A stretch of 64,000 nt of DNA from Runella sp. CRIBMP. Lineage in GTDB: Bacteria > Bacteroidota > Bacteroidia > Cytophagales > Spirosomataceae. Shown here in pieces: positions 8,995 to 18,552 of the stretch. The position numbers were made by a program, and so were the translations under genes. The notes beneath the pieces are model-generated. The model was not told the DNA's origin. It saw only the letters and a list, made by a program, of their open reading frames with translations, and did not search any database. The stretch lies in assembly GCF_009905605.1 (NCBI RefSeq), contig NZ_JAAAKZ010000014.1, positions 1 to 64,000 on the forward strand. Reading direction: 5' to 3'. Position 1 is the first letter of the stretch. Each line of letters begins with the position of its first letter.

Positions 8995-9408
8995 CTATTG
9001 CTTTTGGGTTTTGTGAATGATGTACGTCACGACCCCCCAAACCTTAAAATCATTGGCCTCGGTAATGGCAACGGGGTCGTAGGAAGGATGCTCAGGCAAT
9101 AAAAAAGTTTGTCCTTGTTCTATACGTAAGCGTTTGACCGTAAATTCGCCGTCCAATATCCCAATGATAATGCTTCCGTTTTGGGCGCTGAGGGAGCGGT
9201 CTACCAGCAAGATGTCGCCATCGTATACGCGTGCTCCTTCCATCGAATTGCCGCGCACGCGGATGCAAAAAGTGCTGTAAGGGCGCTCTATGAGGTGCGA
9301 GTTGAGGTCCAGAGAAAGTTCGGTGTAATCATCGGCTGGGGAAGGAAAACCAGCCGAAACGGTAGCGCTGACCAAAGGGATGAAAACGGTAGGAAAATAA
9401 AAGTTCAT
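8995..9408 (-). CDS. umuD: UmuD-like S24 self-cleaving protein
   Basis: 137 residues from the ATG at 9408 (a TTG nine bases upstream is less likely). Shows the Ala19-Gly20 cleavage site (SAGFPSPADDY), the nucleophile Ser55 in GNSMEGA and the general base Lys92 in FTVKRL, the Ser/Lys dyad of LexA/UmuD peptidases. In the known system, RecA-stimulated self-cleavage gives UmuD', the active polymerase V accessory subunit. It lies directly before umuC and divergent from an HTH-S24 repressor. No separate lexA is visible in the window. Confidence 0.93.
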   Translation of the reverse strand: MNFYFPTVFIPLVSATVSAGFPSPADDYTELSLDLNSHLIERPYSTFCIRVRGNSMEGARVYDGDILLVDRSLSAQNGSIIIGILDGEFTVKRLRIEQGQTFLLPEHPSYDPVAITEANDFKVWGVVTYIIHKTQKQ

Positions 9409-9506
9409 GAATAACAATCAGTTAAGGATGCTGTATTGGTATATAAAGCAATAAATAGTTGTTTTATTTGTCTTTTGGTTAAAAAATATGTATTTTAGTT
9501 GCAAAT

Positions 9507-9518
9507 ATTACTCGTAAT
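9507..9518 (+). promoter_or_regulatory. Possible operator between umuDC and HTH-S24 gene
   Basis: ATTAC-TC-GTAAT, a 12-bp dyad 9 bp before the start of the HTH-S24 gene in the divergent promoter region. Placement suits autoregulation by a dimeric repressor, but the site is short and the assignment is inference. Confidence 0.3.
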
Positions 9519-9527
9519 GTAAATAAT

Positions 9528-10235
9528 ATGCAAGAAAAAGTGAATAATTTTGCTCAAAATCTTTCTTATCTGCGGAGTAAACTAGACGGGAAGGTATCTC
9601 AACAGCGCTTGGCCGATGAGTTAGGGATAAAAAAATCTACCTTGGCAGCGTATGAATTGGGCAGAGCGGAGCCGAGTTTTGAAGATTTGATTCGTCTGGC
9701 TACGTTTTTCTCGATTCCTATCGACGGGTTTTTGCGCAAGGATTTACGTAACGATACGCGCCCTGTGTCAACCAACGGTGACCTTCGGGTGTTGGTAACC
9801 ACCGTTGACCCCCAAAACCGCGAAAATATTGAGTTTGTGCCTGTTCGGGCCATGGGAGGCTATGCCGAAGGCTACGGCGACATTGACTACATCAACCGCC
9901 TGCCGGCGTTTCAGGTGCCTTTCCTATCGCGTGACTGCAAGTACCGGGCATTTCCGTACGAAGGAGATTCTATGCCGCCCCTGCGCGAAGGCTCAGTGGT
10001 GTTTGGAGAGTACATTGACCAATGGGACGGCGTCAAAAACGGCACCATCTGCCTTGTGGTGACCAAAGATGAAGGCGTTGTGCTAAAAAAAGTATTTAAC
10101 TACTTGGAAGACAAAGGGGTGCTGGTGCTTAAGTCGCTCAACGAGCGCTATGCACCTTACCCAGTTCGTCGCGAAGAAATTCAGGAATTGTGGCGTTTTG
10201 CGGGCTATTTTGATTCAGAATTTCCAATGGGGTAA
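9528..10235 (+). CDS. HTH-XRE/S24 peptidase-type repressor (CI/LexA-like)
   Basis: 235 residues. N-terminal XRE helix-turn-helix (residues 8-65; SQQRLADELGIKKSTLAAYE) and C-terminal S24 fold with Ser148 (EGDSMPP) and Lys187/188 (GVVLKKVF). The segment where the cleavable Ala-Gly is expected reads MGGYAEGYGD (about 109-118), giving Gly-Gly instead; cleavage may be weakened or absent. It is divergent from umuDC with 119 bp between start codons, so it is the natural candidate to repress the polymerase operon and act as a local SOS switch. Related HTH-S24 proteins adjacent to umuDC are common in Bacteroidota; the regulatory link here is inferred from position. Confidence 0.88.
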   Translation: MQEKVNNFAQNLSYLRSKLDGKVSQQRLADELGIKKSTLAAYELGRAEPSFEDLIRLATFFSIPIDGFLRKDLRNDTRPVSTNGDLRVLVTTVDPQNRENIEFVPVRAMGGYAEGYGDIDYINRLPAFQVPFLSRDCKYRAFPYEGDSMPPLREGSVVFGEYIDQWDGVKNGTICLVVTKDEGVVLKKVFNYLEDKGVLVLKSLNERYAPYPVRREEIQELWRFAGYFDSEFPMG

Positions 10236-10287
10236 TATTGGGCGATGTGGGTGCGGGAGGTTTCTTAAAACCGACCGCAACCCATGT

Positions 10288-10818
10288 CTATATTTCTTTC
10301 TTCATCAAAAAATCATTCTGAACTTCGGTGCCGAGCGTAAAAGAATGCGCTCCAAAGCGCTCGAAACCCATTTTTTCGTAGAACCGAATGGCTTTGGGAT
10401 TGTGTTCCCAAACGCCGAGCCAAACCACTTCTGCGGCGCTTTTTTTGGCCCATTCTAGGCAGGATTGCATGAGTTGCGCGCCTAATTGTTGGCCATGGTA
10501 GGCCTTATCTAAGTAAATTCGTTCAATTTCCAACGCTTTTTTGTTTTCTAGCCCTTCTGCCGAATGGTTTTGAACGAGCTTGGCAAAACCAATCAATGCG
10601 CTTTGCTTTTCAACAATCAAATAGTGGACATTTTCATTCCGTAATTCGAGCTGAACTTGGGTTAATCCAAACCGCGTTGATATATACAGCTGCATGTTGG
10701 TGGGTGTGTTGTAGCTGGCATAGGTGTCAACGAAGGTCTTTTCCATCAAATCGCGTAAGGGGGGAGCATCCGACCACTGGGCCGGGCGAATGGTAAATTG
10801 GGTGGTTATTGCGTTCAT
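10288..10818 (-). CDS. GNAT family N-acetyltransferase
   Basis: 176 residues from ATG 10818, chosen because the upstream GNAT gene stops 1 bp earlier; the frame stays open further upstream inside that gene. Acetyl-CoA motif A is seen in LEIERIYLDKAYHGQQLGAQ (Q/R-x-x-G-x-G/A variant HGQQLGA), followed by AIRFYEKMGFERFG, the usual GNAT C-terminal signature. The substrate is unknown. It forms a two-gene unit with a second, distinct GNAT gene and both lie divergent from a LysR regulator. Confidence 0.85.
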   Translation of the reverse strand: MNAITTQFTIRPAQWSDAPPLRDLMEKTFVDTYASYNTPTNMQLYISTRFGLTQVQLELRNENVHYLIVEKQSALIGFAKLVQNHSAEGLENKKALEIERIYLDKAYHGQQLGAQLMQSCLEWAKKSAAEVVWLGVWEHNPKAIRFYEKMGFERFGAHSFTLGTEVQNDFLMKKEI

Positions 10819-10819
10819 A

Positions 10820-11308
10820 TTATCCAGCAATTTTGTATTCGTAAAATACAGTGTCAAGCGCCATGGCGGGAAACTGGGGGGGGAGCGTCGATTTTGGCAG
10901 TTGCACAAAACCGTTTTTTTCGTAAAAACGCATGGCCGCCTGAAGTCGGGGCAGAGTCCCTAAATAAATAGCGGTCAGGCCGTGTTGGCGGCAATGCTCA
11001 AGCATGGCATTCAAAAGCAGGGTAGCAATACCCAGTTCTTTGCCCCGAAAATCTTGATGAACAAACATCTTACGGATTGCGCCCATTTGGTCGCCGATGT
11101 CAATCAACGCAATGGTTCCGACCACCTGCCCCTCGTTTAAGGCTACCCAAAAAGCCCCTTTGTTATGACAATAAAACGATGGAATGGTCAATAAATCGGG
11201 CTGGTCGGCCAAGGTGATGGGAATGTTGAACTCGTTTTGTTGAATTCCTAAAATCAAGTCAATGACGGACTGTTGATGTGCTTCGCTGTAATGGGCAATT
11301 TGAATCAT
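10820..11308 (-). CDS. GNAT family N-acetyltransferase
   Basis: 162 residues. Motif A reads IRKMFVHQDFRGKELGIATL (RGKELGIA binds acetyl-CoA) and the C-terminal signature is AAMRFYEKNGFVQLPKS. This resembles small-molecule or MarR-associated acetyltransferases, but no substrate can be named. First gene of a pair with the GNAT gene at 10288; 237 bp separate it from the divergent LysR gene, which may regulate it. Confidence 0.87.
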   Translation of the reverse strand: MIQIAHYSEAHQQSVIDLILGIQQNEFNIPITLADQPDLLTIPSFYCHNKGAFWVALNEGQVVGTIALIDIGDQMGAIRKMFVHQDFRGKELGIATLLLNAMLEHCRQHGLTAIYLGTLPRLQAAMRFYEKNGFVQLPKSTLPPQFPAMALDTVFYEYKIAG

Positions 11309-11344
11309 ATTATTGTATTAGATGGGTTCCTACTTGCTGACGAC

Positions 11345-11372
11345 AAACCTCCCCGCAAGCGCGGAGAGGTTT
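11345..11372. repeat. GC-rich hairpin between GNAT and LysR genes
   Basis: Arms AAACCTCCCCGC and GCGGAGAGGTTT pair over 12 bp with one mismatch and a 4-nt loop. It stands upstream of both divergent genes and terminates neither, so it may be a dispersed repeat or a leader structure. Confidence 0.45.
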
Positions 11373-11545
11373 TGGGGTCATAAAAGACAACTAAAAATCG
11401 TATTGGAAAGTGAGTACGATGAACAAAGTAACAAAAGCCGTTTAATAATCAGAAATGCTATTTTTTTACTGATTTATGCTTAATTTGTATAAGTGTATAA
11501 AATCAATGGCCCAAAGTCTAACGTCTACCTAATCTTCTGTTCAAC

Positions 11546-12442
11546 ATGGATATTCGTCAACTTACCTATTTTCTGGGCGTTGCGGAAGAGCTACACTTTT
11601 CGCGGGCGGCAGAAAAATTGTTTATCGTACAGCCTGCTTTGAGCCGGCAGATTCAGCAATTGGAGGAAGAGTTGGGCGTTTTGCTTTTTGAACGGGACAA
11701 ACGAAATGTAAAACTGACCGCTGCGGGGAGTTATTTTCGGGACGAAATCAACCGCCTCCAACATCAGCTTACTTATATCACCGAGCAAACGCGTCGTATT
11801 CACAGCGGGGCCGTGGGTAAAATTAGGATGGGGCATCCTGGCTCCGCCTTGTATTCGATTTTGCCCGAAGTCCTGGCCATGATGCACGAGCGTTTTCCAT
11901 TTGTCAATGTGCAATTGACCGAAATTGCCGAATTGGAACTGATGGAGGCCCTGAAAAACTACGACATCGACGTTGGTTTTACGCGTGAGATTACCGTTGA
12001 CCCGCGTTTTTCGACGGATTTGTTGTTTGAAGAACATTTTGCGTTGGTTGTGCCGAGCGATTTTCCGCTCAATGATTCCAATTTTGAAGACATCAGTCAG
12101 TGCCGAACGGCGGAGTTTATTTTGCCGAAAATCGACGTTGACATCAATTATGGGAAAATATTACACGGCATCTTTGAAGAAAAAGGCTTCCGTCCCAAAG
12201 TGGTGTATCATTCCAACTACGGCGCGACTATTTTGCGGTTGGTCGAAAAAAAACTCGGGCTTTCGGTATTGCCAATTTCGTATCGCGAGGGCGCATCGTT
12301 GTTGGGCGTTCGTTTTTTAAAACTGCCTACTGTCACGCAGTTGTACCTCATTTGGCGGGCCGATGATACCAATGCGGTGCTGCCGCACCTGCGAGAAATT
12401 GCCCAAGCAGCCGTCAAAAGACTGTGTTTAGACGAATTGTAA
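11546..12442 (+). CDS. LysR family transcriptional regulator
   Basis: 298 residues, full LysR length. Winged HTH at residues 1-60 (DIRQLTYFLGVAEELHFSRA, AEKLFIVQPALSRQIQQLEE) and a LysR substrate-binding domain from about 90 to 290 (KIRMGHPGSALYSILPEVL). LysR proteins usually control the divergent neighbour in response to a small ligand; here that neighbour is the two-GNAT unit. The ligand is unknown. Confidence 0.92.
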   Translation: MDIRQLTYFLGVAEELHFSRAAEKLFIVQPALSRQIQQLEEELGVLLFERDKRNVKLTAAGSYFRDEINRLQHQLTYITEQTRRIHSGAVGKIRMGHPGSALYSILPEVLAMMHERFPFVNVQLTEIAELELMEALKNYDIDVGFTREITVDPRFSTDLLFEEHFALVVPSDFPLNDSNFEDISQCRTAEFILPKIDVDINYGKILHGIFEEKGFRPKVVYHSNYGATILRLVEKKLGLSVLPISYREGASLLGVRFLKLPTVTQLYLIWRADDTNAVLPHLREIAQAAVKRLCLDEL

Positions 12443-12462
12443 AGGCGCAAAATTTGAGGTCG

Positions 12463-13320
12463 CTACGGTTTTACAAATTTTTCTTTTTTGTGTTTCCAAC
12501 GGTTGTGCGACCACAACCACTCGGATGGATGGCGTTGGATAGCGGCTTCCAACAGGTTTTTGTAGGAATTGGTAATGGCGCCTTCGGGCAAATCGTCGTA
12601 CGGCGGCTCGGCTACGGAGTGGAATAAAACGATATAATACCCCCGACTTTTGCGGTACATTTCGCCAAATACGACGGGCATTTTGGTGGTACGGGCTATT
12701 TTTTCGGTGCCCGGAAAGAAGCCCGTTTCTCGGTTCAAAAACGGGAGCCAGTGGGCATGTTCGGGTTCGTGGGGCGATTGGTCGGCCACGAGACCCGTTG
12801 TACGAATGATTTTTCGGCGAGCCACGATTTCACGCATCAAACGTTGCATCGGAATAGGGTACACCCCAAACGAAGAGCGCACTTTTATCATAAACTCGTC
12901 TGATTGCTTGTTGGTCAGGGTTTTGTACACTACATCTACGGGAATGCCGCGCGTAGTCAACGCTCCCGGTACCCATTCCCAGTTGGCAATGTGGGCGCTA
13001 AAAGACAGAAAAGACTGCCCTTGGTCTACGTAGTTTTTGATTAACTCAAAATTTTCAATTTGCACCCGCTCCTGAATCTCTTCGGGACTCAAATACGGCA
13101 GTTTGAGGGTTTCAACGAATAAGTCGGCCAGCAATTGGTAAAACTTTTTCCTAATTTCTTGAATCTCTTTGGGTGTTTTTTCGGGAAATGACTCCGTTAA
13201 ATGTTTAGTAACAAGTTTTTTGCGATAACCGACTACATAATAAATTAGCACGTAAAAAACGTCGGATAATTTATATAAAAACGCCAGAGGCAAACGCCCC
13301 AACCAGCCCAAAAACCACAT
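12463..13320 (-). CDS. LpxL/HtrB-like lipid A acyltransferase
   Basis: 285 residues from ATG 13320; a TTG at 13353 would add 11 residues. Belongs to the lysophospholipid acyltransferase fold with the catalytic HX4E motif His-Ile-Ala-Asn-Trp-Glu in SFSAHIANWEWVPG, and a single N-terminal membrane helix (FLYKLSDVFYVLIYYVVGY). Family members add secondary acyl chains to Kdo-lipid A at the inner membrane. It converges on the LysR gene with 20 bp between stops. The exact acyl position transferred cannot be told. Confidence 0.85.
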   Translation of the reverse strand: MWFLGWLGRLPLAFLYKLSDVFYVLIYYVVGYRKKLVTKHLTESFPEKTPKEIQEIRKKFYQLLADLFVETLKLPYLSPEEIQERVQIENFELIKNYVDQGQSFLSFSAHIANWEWVPGALTTRGIPVDVVYKTLTNKQSDEFMIKVRSSFGVYPIPMQRLMREIVARRKIIRTTGLVADQSPHEPEHAHWLPFLNRETGFFPGTEKIARTTKMPVVFGEMYRKSRGYYIVLFHSVAEPPYDDLPEGAITNSYKNLLEAAIQRHPSEWLWSHNRWKHKKEKFVKP

Positions 13321-13464
13321 TTGATGCGATGATTTACGATTGCCAAAATACAACGGGGGGACCGTTGGTCAAGGAAATCTTTTAAAAAAAGAATTTTAGC
13401 GCGCAAAATTAGTAAATCAACCGATGTGTTTTACTTCTTAGTTCTATAATCAACAAATAGAACG

Positions 13465-14229
13465 ATGTCTCGACCTTACCTTCTTGCCGAAACCCACTGG
13501 AAAGCCGTAAAAATGACCGACTATGACGCGGCCGTTTTGCCTTGGGGTGCTACCGAAGCCCATAACTATCACTTGCCCTACGCCACCGACAACTACGAAG
13601 CCGACGCCCTAGCCGCTGAAGCGGCGCGTTTGGCGTGGGAGGCGGGTCGAAAAGTACTGGTGTTGCCCACGATTCCGTTTGGAGTTAATACGGGCCAAGC
13701 CGACATTAGGCTGTGCATGAACCTCTACCCAAGTACGCAAATGGCCATATTGCGGGATTTGGCCGAAGTAGTGGCCCGAAGTGGCATAAAAAAATTACTG
13801 ATTTTCAACAGCCACGGCGGCAACGATTTTAAACAGATGGTGCGGGAAGTGGGGACGCAATTTCCTGAACTATGGATAAGTACTTGTTTTTGGTTCAAAG
13901 CCTTAGATGGGTCGGCGTATTTTGCAAACCCCGGCGACCATGCCGACGAAACCGAGACCAGCCTGCTGCTGCACCTGCATCCTGAGCTGGTGCTCCCGCT
14001 GGTAGAAGCGGGCGAAGGGCGCGCCAAAAAAACAAACATCAGCGCCATGCGCGAAGGCTGGGCGTGGGCCGAGCGTAAATGGAGTCAGGTAACGGAAGAT
14101 ACGGGCGTCGGGAATCCCAAAGAGGCCACCGCCGAGAAAGGCGCGCGTTTTTATACCGACTTGACCCAAAAATTAGGGCAATTTTTCATCGAATTGGCCG
14201 ATGCTGATGTAAATCAGTTGTATGAGTAA
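13465..14229 (+). CDS. Creatininase family amidohydrolase
   Basis: 254 residues, normal length. Metal and active-site motifs of the creatininase fold are present: LPWGATEAHNYHLPYATDNY (Glu, His and Asp ligands), FNSHGGND and PGDHADETETS. Members include creatinine amidohydrolase, MftE and formamide hydrolases of riboflavin-type pathways, so the substrate here is open. It is monocistronic; the short spacing to the next gene (about 175 bp) and its TTG start do not suggest tight coupling. Confidence 0.88.
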   Translation: MSRPYLLAETHWKAVKMTDYDAAVLPWGATEAHNYHLPYATDNYEADALAAEAARLAWEAGRKVLVLPTIPFGVNTGQADIRLCMNLYPSTQMAILRDLAEVVARSGIKKLLIFNSHGGNDFKQMVREVGTQFPELWISTCFWFKALDGSAYFANPGDHADETETSLLLHLHPELVLPLVEAGEGRAKKTNISAMREGWAWAERKWSQVTEDTGVGNPKEATAEKGARFYTDLTQKLGQFFIELADADVNQLYE

Positions 14230-14403
14230 GCCCCCATGTTTCTCTACCGTAAAAGGCAAAAACGGCATTTTTAATTTTATTGAAATTTGTACTTTCCTCA
14301 TTTTTGGTATCGGCAAAGAAGGTTTTGCAAAATTTTTTTATCATTTTTTTGATATTATCATTCAAATTACTTTATTTACATAATCACTTATTTATAAACC
14401 AAA

Positions 14404-15030
14404 TTGTCGGCCAGAATAGAATTACAGTACTTACCCTCATTGGAGTACTTTGCTTGTTTGTTAAAATATGGGGAGATAGAGATTGAAGCGCAGGAGTATT
14501 TCCTAAAACAAACCTATCGAAATCGCTGCCACATTCTGACCGCCAACGGCGTAGATACGTTGATTGTTCCGGTAGTTCATTCGGAACCCAAAATGCCCAT
14601 TAAAGAAGTAAAAATTGATTATTCGCAGCCTTGGGTAAAACGACATTGGGGGGCTATCGTAGCCGCTTACGCCAAAGCCCCTTATTTTGAGTATTTTGGT
14701 ACAGATTTTGAACGCGTTTTTCAGAGAAAACCCACTTTTCTGTTTGACTTAAATTGGGAGCTACTGACAATCTGTCTGCGGCTGTTGAGACTAAAGCCGA
14801 CAATACGTCTGACCGAAACGTACCAACCCACGGTAGAAAATGGCCAATTTGACGCACTTTCGTTGGTGCATCCCAAAAAGGGCTACGGGCACAACAATTT
14901 ATACGTTCCCGTTGTTTATCAACAAAACTTCGGGCGAGAATTTGTCCCTAATTTGAGTGTGATTGACTTGCTGATGTGTCAGGGAGCGGAGGCCACAAAC
15001 ATCTTAAAGCGGTCAGTTTTCGTAAATTGA
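14404..15030 (+). CDS. WbqC family protein
   Basis: 208 residues from a TTG start, which fits the typical N-terminus (IELQYLPSLEYFACLL) reached immediately. Conserved family segments include YRNRCHILTANG, PWVKRHWGAIVAAYAKAPYF and a C-terminal VIDLLMCQG. WbqC-like proteins are found in many Bacteroidota and were first named in O-antigen gene clusters, but no enzymatic activity is firmly assigned to this branch. No polysaccharide genes adjoin it here. Confidence 0.8.
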   Translation: MSARIELQYLPSLEYFACLLKYGEIEIEAQEYFLKQTYRNRCHILTANGVDTLIVPVVHSEPKMPIKEVKIDYSQPWVKRHWGAIVAAYAKAPYFEYFGTDFERVFQRKPTFLFDLNWELLTICLRLLRLKPTIRLTETYQPTVENGQFDALSLVHPKKGYGHNNLYVPVVYQQNFGREFVPNLSVIDLLMCQGAEATNILKRSVFVN

Positions 15031-15115
15031 ACGAAGTAGGAGGTTTATTCGTTAAGAAGTTGATACATAAGCTAGCTATACTCCTCCATTCCAACCGTGA
15101 AGAAACCATAATTAA

Positions 15116-17641
15116 ATGGAAGCAAAATTTTCAAACCGCGTAAAAGAAGTCATTTCACTCAGCCGTGAAGAAGCCTTGCGTTTGGGTCATGATTATATCG
15201 GCACCGAGCATCTTATTCTGGGAATGATAAGAGAAGGAGAAGGAGTAGCGTTGGCTTTATTGAAGAAACTTGGGGTTTCTTTGGACGAACTCCGCGTAAC
15301 CATTGAACAGGTTACGAAAGGAACGGCGACCAACAACGTGAAAAATCTGGCCAATATTCCATTGACCCGGCAGTCTGAAAAGGTGTTGAAAATCACCTAC
15401 TTAGAAGCAAAAATTTTTAAAAGCCCACTTATAGGTACGGAGCACCTGCTACTGTCCATTCTGCGTGACCCCGACAATCTGGCCTCGCAGATTTTAGCCA
15501 AGTTCAATGTAAACTATGAAATCGTTAAGGAAATGTTAGAGTATCAATCATCAGGCACCAAACCCCATGCGGGGCCCGAAACTGACGACGACGACGAACG
15601 GAGTATGTTCGGAGGCGGTGCTCAGCAAGGCAAAGACCCCAAAAATACCGAAAAATCTCGCACGCCTGTATTAGACAACTTCGGTAGAGACCTAACCAAA
15701 ATGGCAGAATTGGGCAAATTAGACCCTATTGTTGGCCGTGAAAAAGAAATTGAACGTGTAGCGCAGGTACTGAGCCGCCGTAAGAAAAACAACCCCGTAC
15801 TCATCGGTGAGCCGGGCGTTGGTAAGACGGCCATCGCGGAAGGCCTAGCGTTAAGAATTGTACAAAAGAAAGTTTCGCGTGTCTTGTTCGGCAAGCGCGT
15901 CGTAACCCTGGATTTGGCCTCACTCGTGGCAGGAACCAAATACCGCGGGCAGTTTGAAGAGCGCATGAAAGCGGTTATGAATGAACTGGAAAAATCGCCC
16001 GAGGTGATTCTGTTCATTGATGAGTTGCACACCATCGTGGGCGCGGGGGGCGCTTCTGGTTCGCTGGATGCCTCCAATATGTTCAAGCCTGCATTAGCCC
16101 GGGGCGACATCCAATGCATTGGAGCCACTACGCTCGACGAATACCGTCAGTACATCGAAAAAGATGGTGCCTTGGCCCGTCGTTTTCAGATTGTAATGGT
16201 CGATGCTCCAAGCGTAGAAGAGACCATTGAGATTTTGAACAACATCAAAGATAAGTACGAAGACCACCATCACGTAAACTATACGGACGAAGCCATTGCG
16301 CAGGCCGTGAAACTGTCGGAAAGATACATTACCGACCGCTTCTTGCCCGACAAGGCCATCGACGTAATGGACGAAGTAGGTGCCCGTGTACACATCAGCA
16401 ATATTACCGTTCCCGAAGATATTGTGGTGTTGGAACAGCAGATTGAGGAAGTGAAAAAGCAGAAAAACCTCGTGGTGAAAAGCCAGAAATACGAGGAAGC
16501 CGCTCAACTTCGCGACCGTGAGAAGAAATTGTTAGATCAACTCGACCGCGCCAAAATTGCGTGGGAAGAGGAAACCAAAAAACGCCGCTATACCGTTACG
16601 GATGATAACGTGGCCGAAGTAGTAGCCATGATGACGGGAATTCCCGTGAATCGGGTGGCGCAAAACGAAGGCCAGAAATTGCTCGGTATGGGTGATGAAC
16701 TCAAAAACCGCGTTATTGGTCAAAATACACCGATTGAAAAACTGACTAAAGCCATCCAACGGACGCGGGTAGGATTGAAAGATCCTAAGAAGCCCATTGG
16801 TTCGTTTATCTTCCTCGGCCCAACGGGTGTAGGGAAAACGGAATTGGCGAAGGTATTGGCTACCTACCTGTTTGATAAGGAAGATGCGCTCGTTCGTATC
16901 GACATGAGCGAATACATGGAGAAATTCAGCGTATCACGCTTGATTGGAGCGCCTCCAGGCTACGTAGGTTATGAAGAAGGCGGGCAGCTAACCGAAAAAA
17001 TCCGTCGTAAGCCGTACAGCGTGGTGCTTTTGGACGAAATCGAAAAAGCCCACCCAGATGTATTCAATATCTTACTTCAAGTGCTGGACGACGGTATTTT
17101 GACCGATGGTCTAGGACGGCGGGTTGACTTCCGTAACACCATCATCATCATGACCTCCAACATTGGAGTACGTGACCTGAAGGATTTTGGTTCGGGCATT
17201 GGTTTTGCCACCAAGTCAAAATCTGAAAATCCAGATGACCAAATGAAGAGCACCATTCAGAGTGCATTGCGTAAAGCATTCTCGCCTGAATTCCTCAACC
17301 GTCTGGACGACGTGATTGTGTTTAACTCGTTACAACGTGAAGATATCCATCGCATCATTGATATTTCGTTGGGTAAATTGTTTAACCGCGTAACTAACCT
17401 TGGATATCAGGTAGAACTGACGGAAAAAGCCAAAGATTTCTTATCAGAAAAAGGCTACGACCAACAGTACGGTGCCCGTCCGCTCAACCGCGCTATTCAA
17501 AAATATCTCGAAGATCCCGTCGCAGAAGAAATTCTTAAAGGGGATTTGCGCGAAGGCGATACACTTTTGGCCGACCATGAAGATGGCGCTGAAACCCTCG
17601 TGATTACGGTTAGAAAAAAAGAGGAAGAAGTGATAAACTAA
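15116..17641 (+). CDS. clpC: ClpC AAA+ unfoldase of the Clp protease
   Basis: 841 residues. Double Clp-N domain (1-145), AAA-1 with Walker A GEPGVGKT (231-238) and Walker [11 protein letters not shown], a coiled M region with a UVR-like stretch ([19 protein letters not shown]), AAA-2 with GPTGVGKT (568-575) and [13 protein letters not shown], then the C-terminal D2-small domain. ClpC feeds unfolded substrates to ClpP; the M domain is where adaptor proteins bind in other bacteria. Monocistronic, followed by a strong terminator. No ctsR or mcsAB genes are nearby, unlike Firmicutes. Confidence 0.96.
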   Translation: MEAKFSNRVKEVISLSREEALRLGHDYIGTEHLILGMIREGEGVALALLKKLGVSLDELRVTIEQVTKGTATNNVKNLANIPLTRQSEKVLKITYLEAKIFKSPLIGTEHLLLSILRDPDNLASQILAKFNVNYEIVKEMLEYQSSGTKPHAGPETDDDDERSMFGGGAQQGKDPKNTEKSRTPVLDNFGRDLTKMAELGKLDPIVGREKEIERVAQVLSRRKKNNPVLIGEPGVGKTAIAEGLALRIVQKKVSRVLFGKRVVTLDLASLVAGTKYRGQFEERMKAVMNELEKSPEVILFIDELHTIVGAGGASGSLDASNMFKPALARGDIQCIGATTLDEYRQYIEKDGALARRFQIVMVDAPSVEETIEILNNIKDKYEDHHHVNYTDEAIAQAVKLSERYITDRFLPDKAIDVMDEVGARVHISNITVPEDIVVLEQQIEEVKKQKNLVVKSQKYEEAAQLRDREKKLLDQLDRAKIAWEEETKKRRYTVTDDNVAEVVAMMTGIPVNRVAQNEGQKLLGMGDELKNRVIGQNTPIEKLTKAIQRTRVGLKDPKKPIGSFIFLGPTGVGKTELAKVLATYLFDKEDALVRIDMSEYMEKFSVSRLIGAPPGYVGYEEGGQLTEKIRRKPYSVVLLDEIEKAHPDVFNILLQVLDDGILTDGLGRRVDFRNTIIIMTSNIGVRDLKDFGSGIGFATKSKSENPDDQMKSTIQSALRKAFSPEFLNRLDDVIVFNSLQREDIHRIIDISLGKLFNRVTNLGYQVELTEKAKDFLSEKGYDQQYGARPLNRAIQKYLEDPVAEEILKGDLREGDTLLADHEDGAETLVITVRKKEEEVIN

Positions 17642-17726
17642 AGTTTGGTTTTGTCTAAAAATATTCCCTCCAATACACTTTAAGCTGTTGTGGAATATAT
17701 TTTCTCTAAAAATATACTTCTAAGTG

Positions 17727-17758
17727 AAAAAGGGTACGATTTTTGTCGTACCCTTTTT
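17727..17758 (+). terminator. clpC terminator
   Basis: A 13-bp perfect stem AAAAAGGGTACGA and its complement, 6-nt loop, ending in a run of T. Located 85 bp after clpC. Confidence 0.9.
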
Positions 17759-17784
17759 TGTTTGTAACAATAGAGCTGTGCCAA

Positions 17785-18528
17785 ATGAACTTACCTCTAC
17801 TCAATGATTTGCGGGGAATTGCAATGGACAAAAAAGCGTCTATCCAGTTCATGGACCGGATAGACGCTAGGTACCTTTTTGATAAAACGCATCTGGAAGA
17901 GATAATCCAGAAAATTCGGCCGCATTACCAATTGATTCATTTTGAGGGAAAAAGGCTTTTTCAGTACGATACGCTTTATTTTGATACCCCAGAGCGTCTT
18001 TTTTATTACCAACATTTGGCTGGGAAGTTGAACCGCTACAAAATCCGTAGTTGTCGGCAAGTTGAAACCAATGAGCAGTATTTTGAACTAAAATTTCGAA
18101 ACAATAAAAGTTTTACTCGCATACAACGTATACAGCTCGAAGATTTGTCGGAAGATATTTCAGGAAATGGTAGACAGTTGCTGCTCCAAAATATACCAAT
18201 CGACGTGTCAAGTTTAGAGCCAGCAGTTTGGATTTACTACCATCGCATTATGTTGGTCCATCCAGAAACAAGAGAGAGATTGACGTTTGATTTAAACGTG
18301 TGGTTTCGATGGCGTTCAAAATCGGTGGCGTATCCGAACTTAGTCATTGCGGATGTCCAGCAAGAAAAAGGGAGCGTCAGCCCGTTCAAAAATCTAATGA
18401 AAGAAAAAGAGATTCGGGAGGGAGGCGTTAGTAAATACTGCTTAGGACTTGCCAGCGTAGAGCCTTCATTGAAGGCAAATGCCATCAAACCGATTCTGAC
18501 TAGAATTAACCGACTAAATAAGTGTTGA
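17785..18528 (+). CDS. VTC-domain polyphosphate polymerase-like protein
   Basis: 247 residues from ATG 17785; an upstream TTG at 17743 lies inside the clpC terminator and is rejected. The VTC fold is shown by FMDRIDARYLFDKTHL, YDTLYFDTPERLFYY, RYKIRSCRQ and FELKFRNNKSFTRIQR, alternating basic and acidic strands of the triphosphate tunnel, and a late LVIADVQQEKGS strand with acidic ligands. In yeast Vtc4 this domain makes polyphosphate from ATP. It is followed 24 bp later by a DUF4956 membrane protein, a partnership seen in many bacteria. Bacterial activity for this branch is inferred. Confidence 0.85.
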   Translation: MNLPLLNDLRGIAMDKKASIQFMDRIDARYLFDKTHLEEIIQKIRPHYQLIHFEGKRLFQYDTLYFDTPERLFYYQHLAGKLNRYKIRSCRQVETNEQYFELKFRNNKSFTRIQRIQLEDLSEDISGNGRQLLLQNIPIDVSSLEPAVWIYYHRIMLVHPETRERLTFDLNVWFRWRSKSVAYPNLVIADVQQEKGSVSPFKNLMKEKEIREGGVSKYCLGLASVEPSLKANAIKPILTRINRLNKC

Positions 18529-18552
18529 AAAGCTCGAAACAACGTTACGAAT

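Noticed and set aside
15622..16128. Minus-strand open frame inside clpC
   Set aside because: Shadow of a highly conserved AAA domain; low-complexity Ser/Thr composition.
17743..17784. TTG-started extension of the VTC protein
   Set aside because: Start codon is inside the clpC terminator hairpin; ATG 17785 fits the family start.
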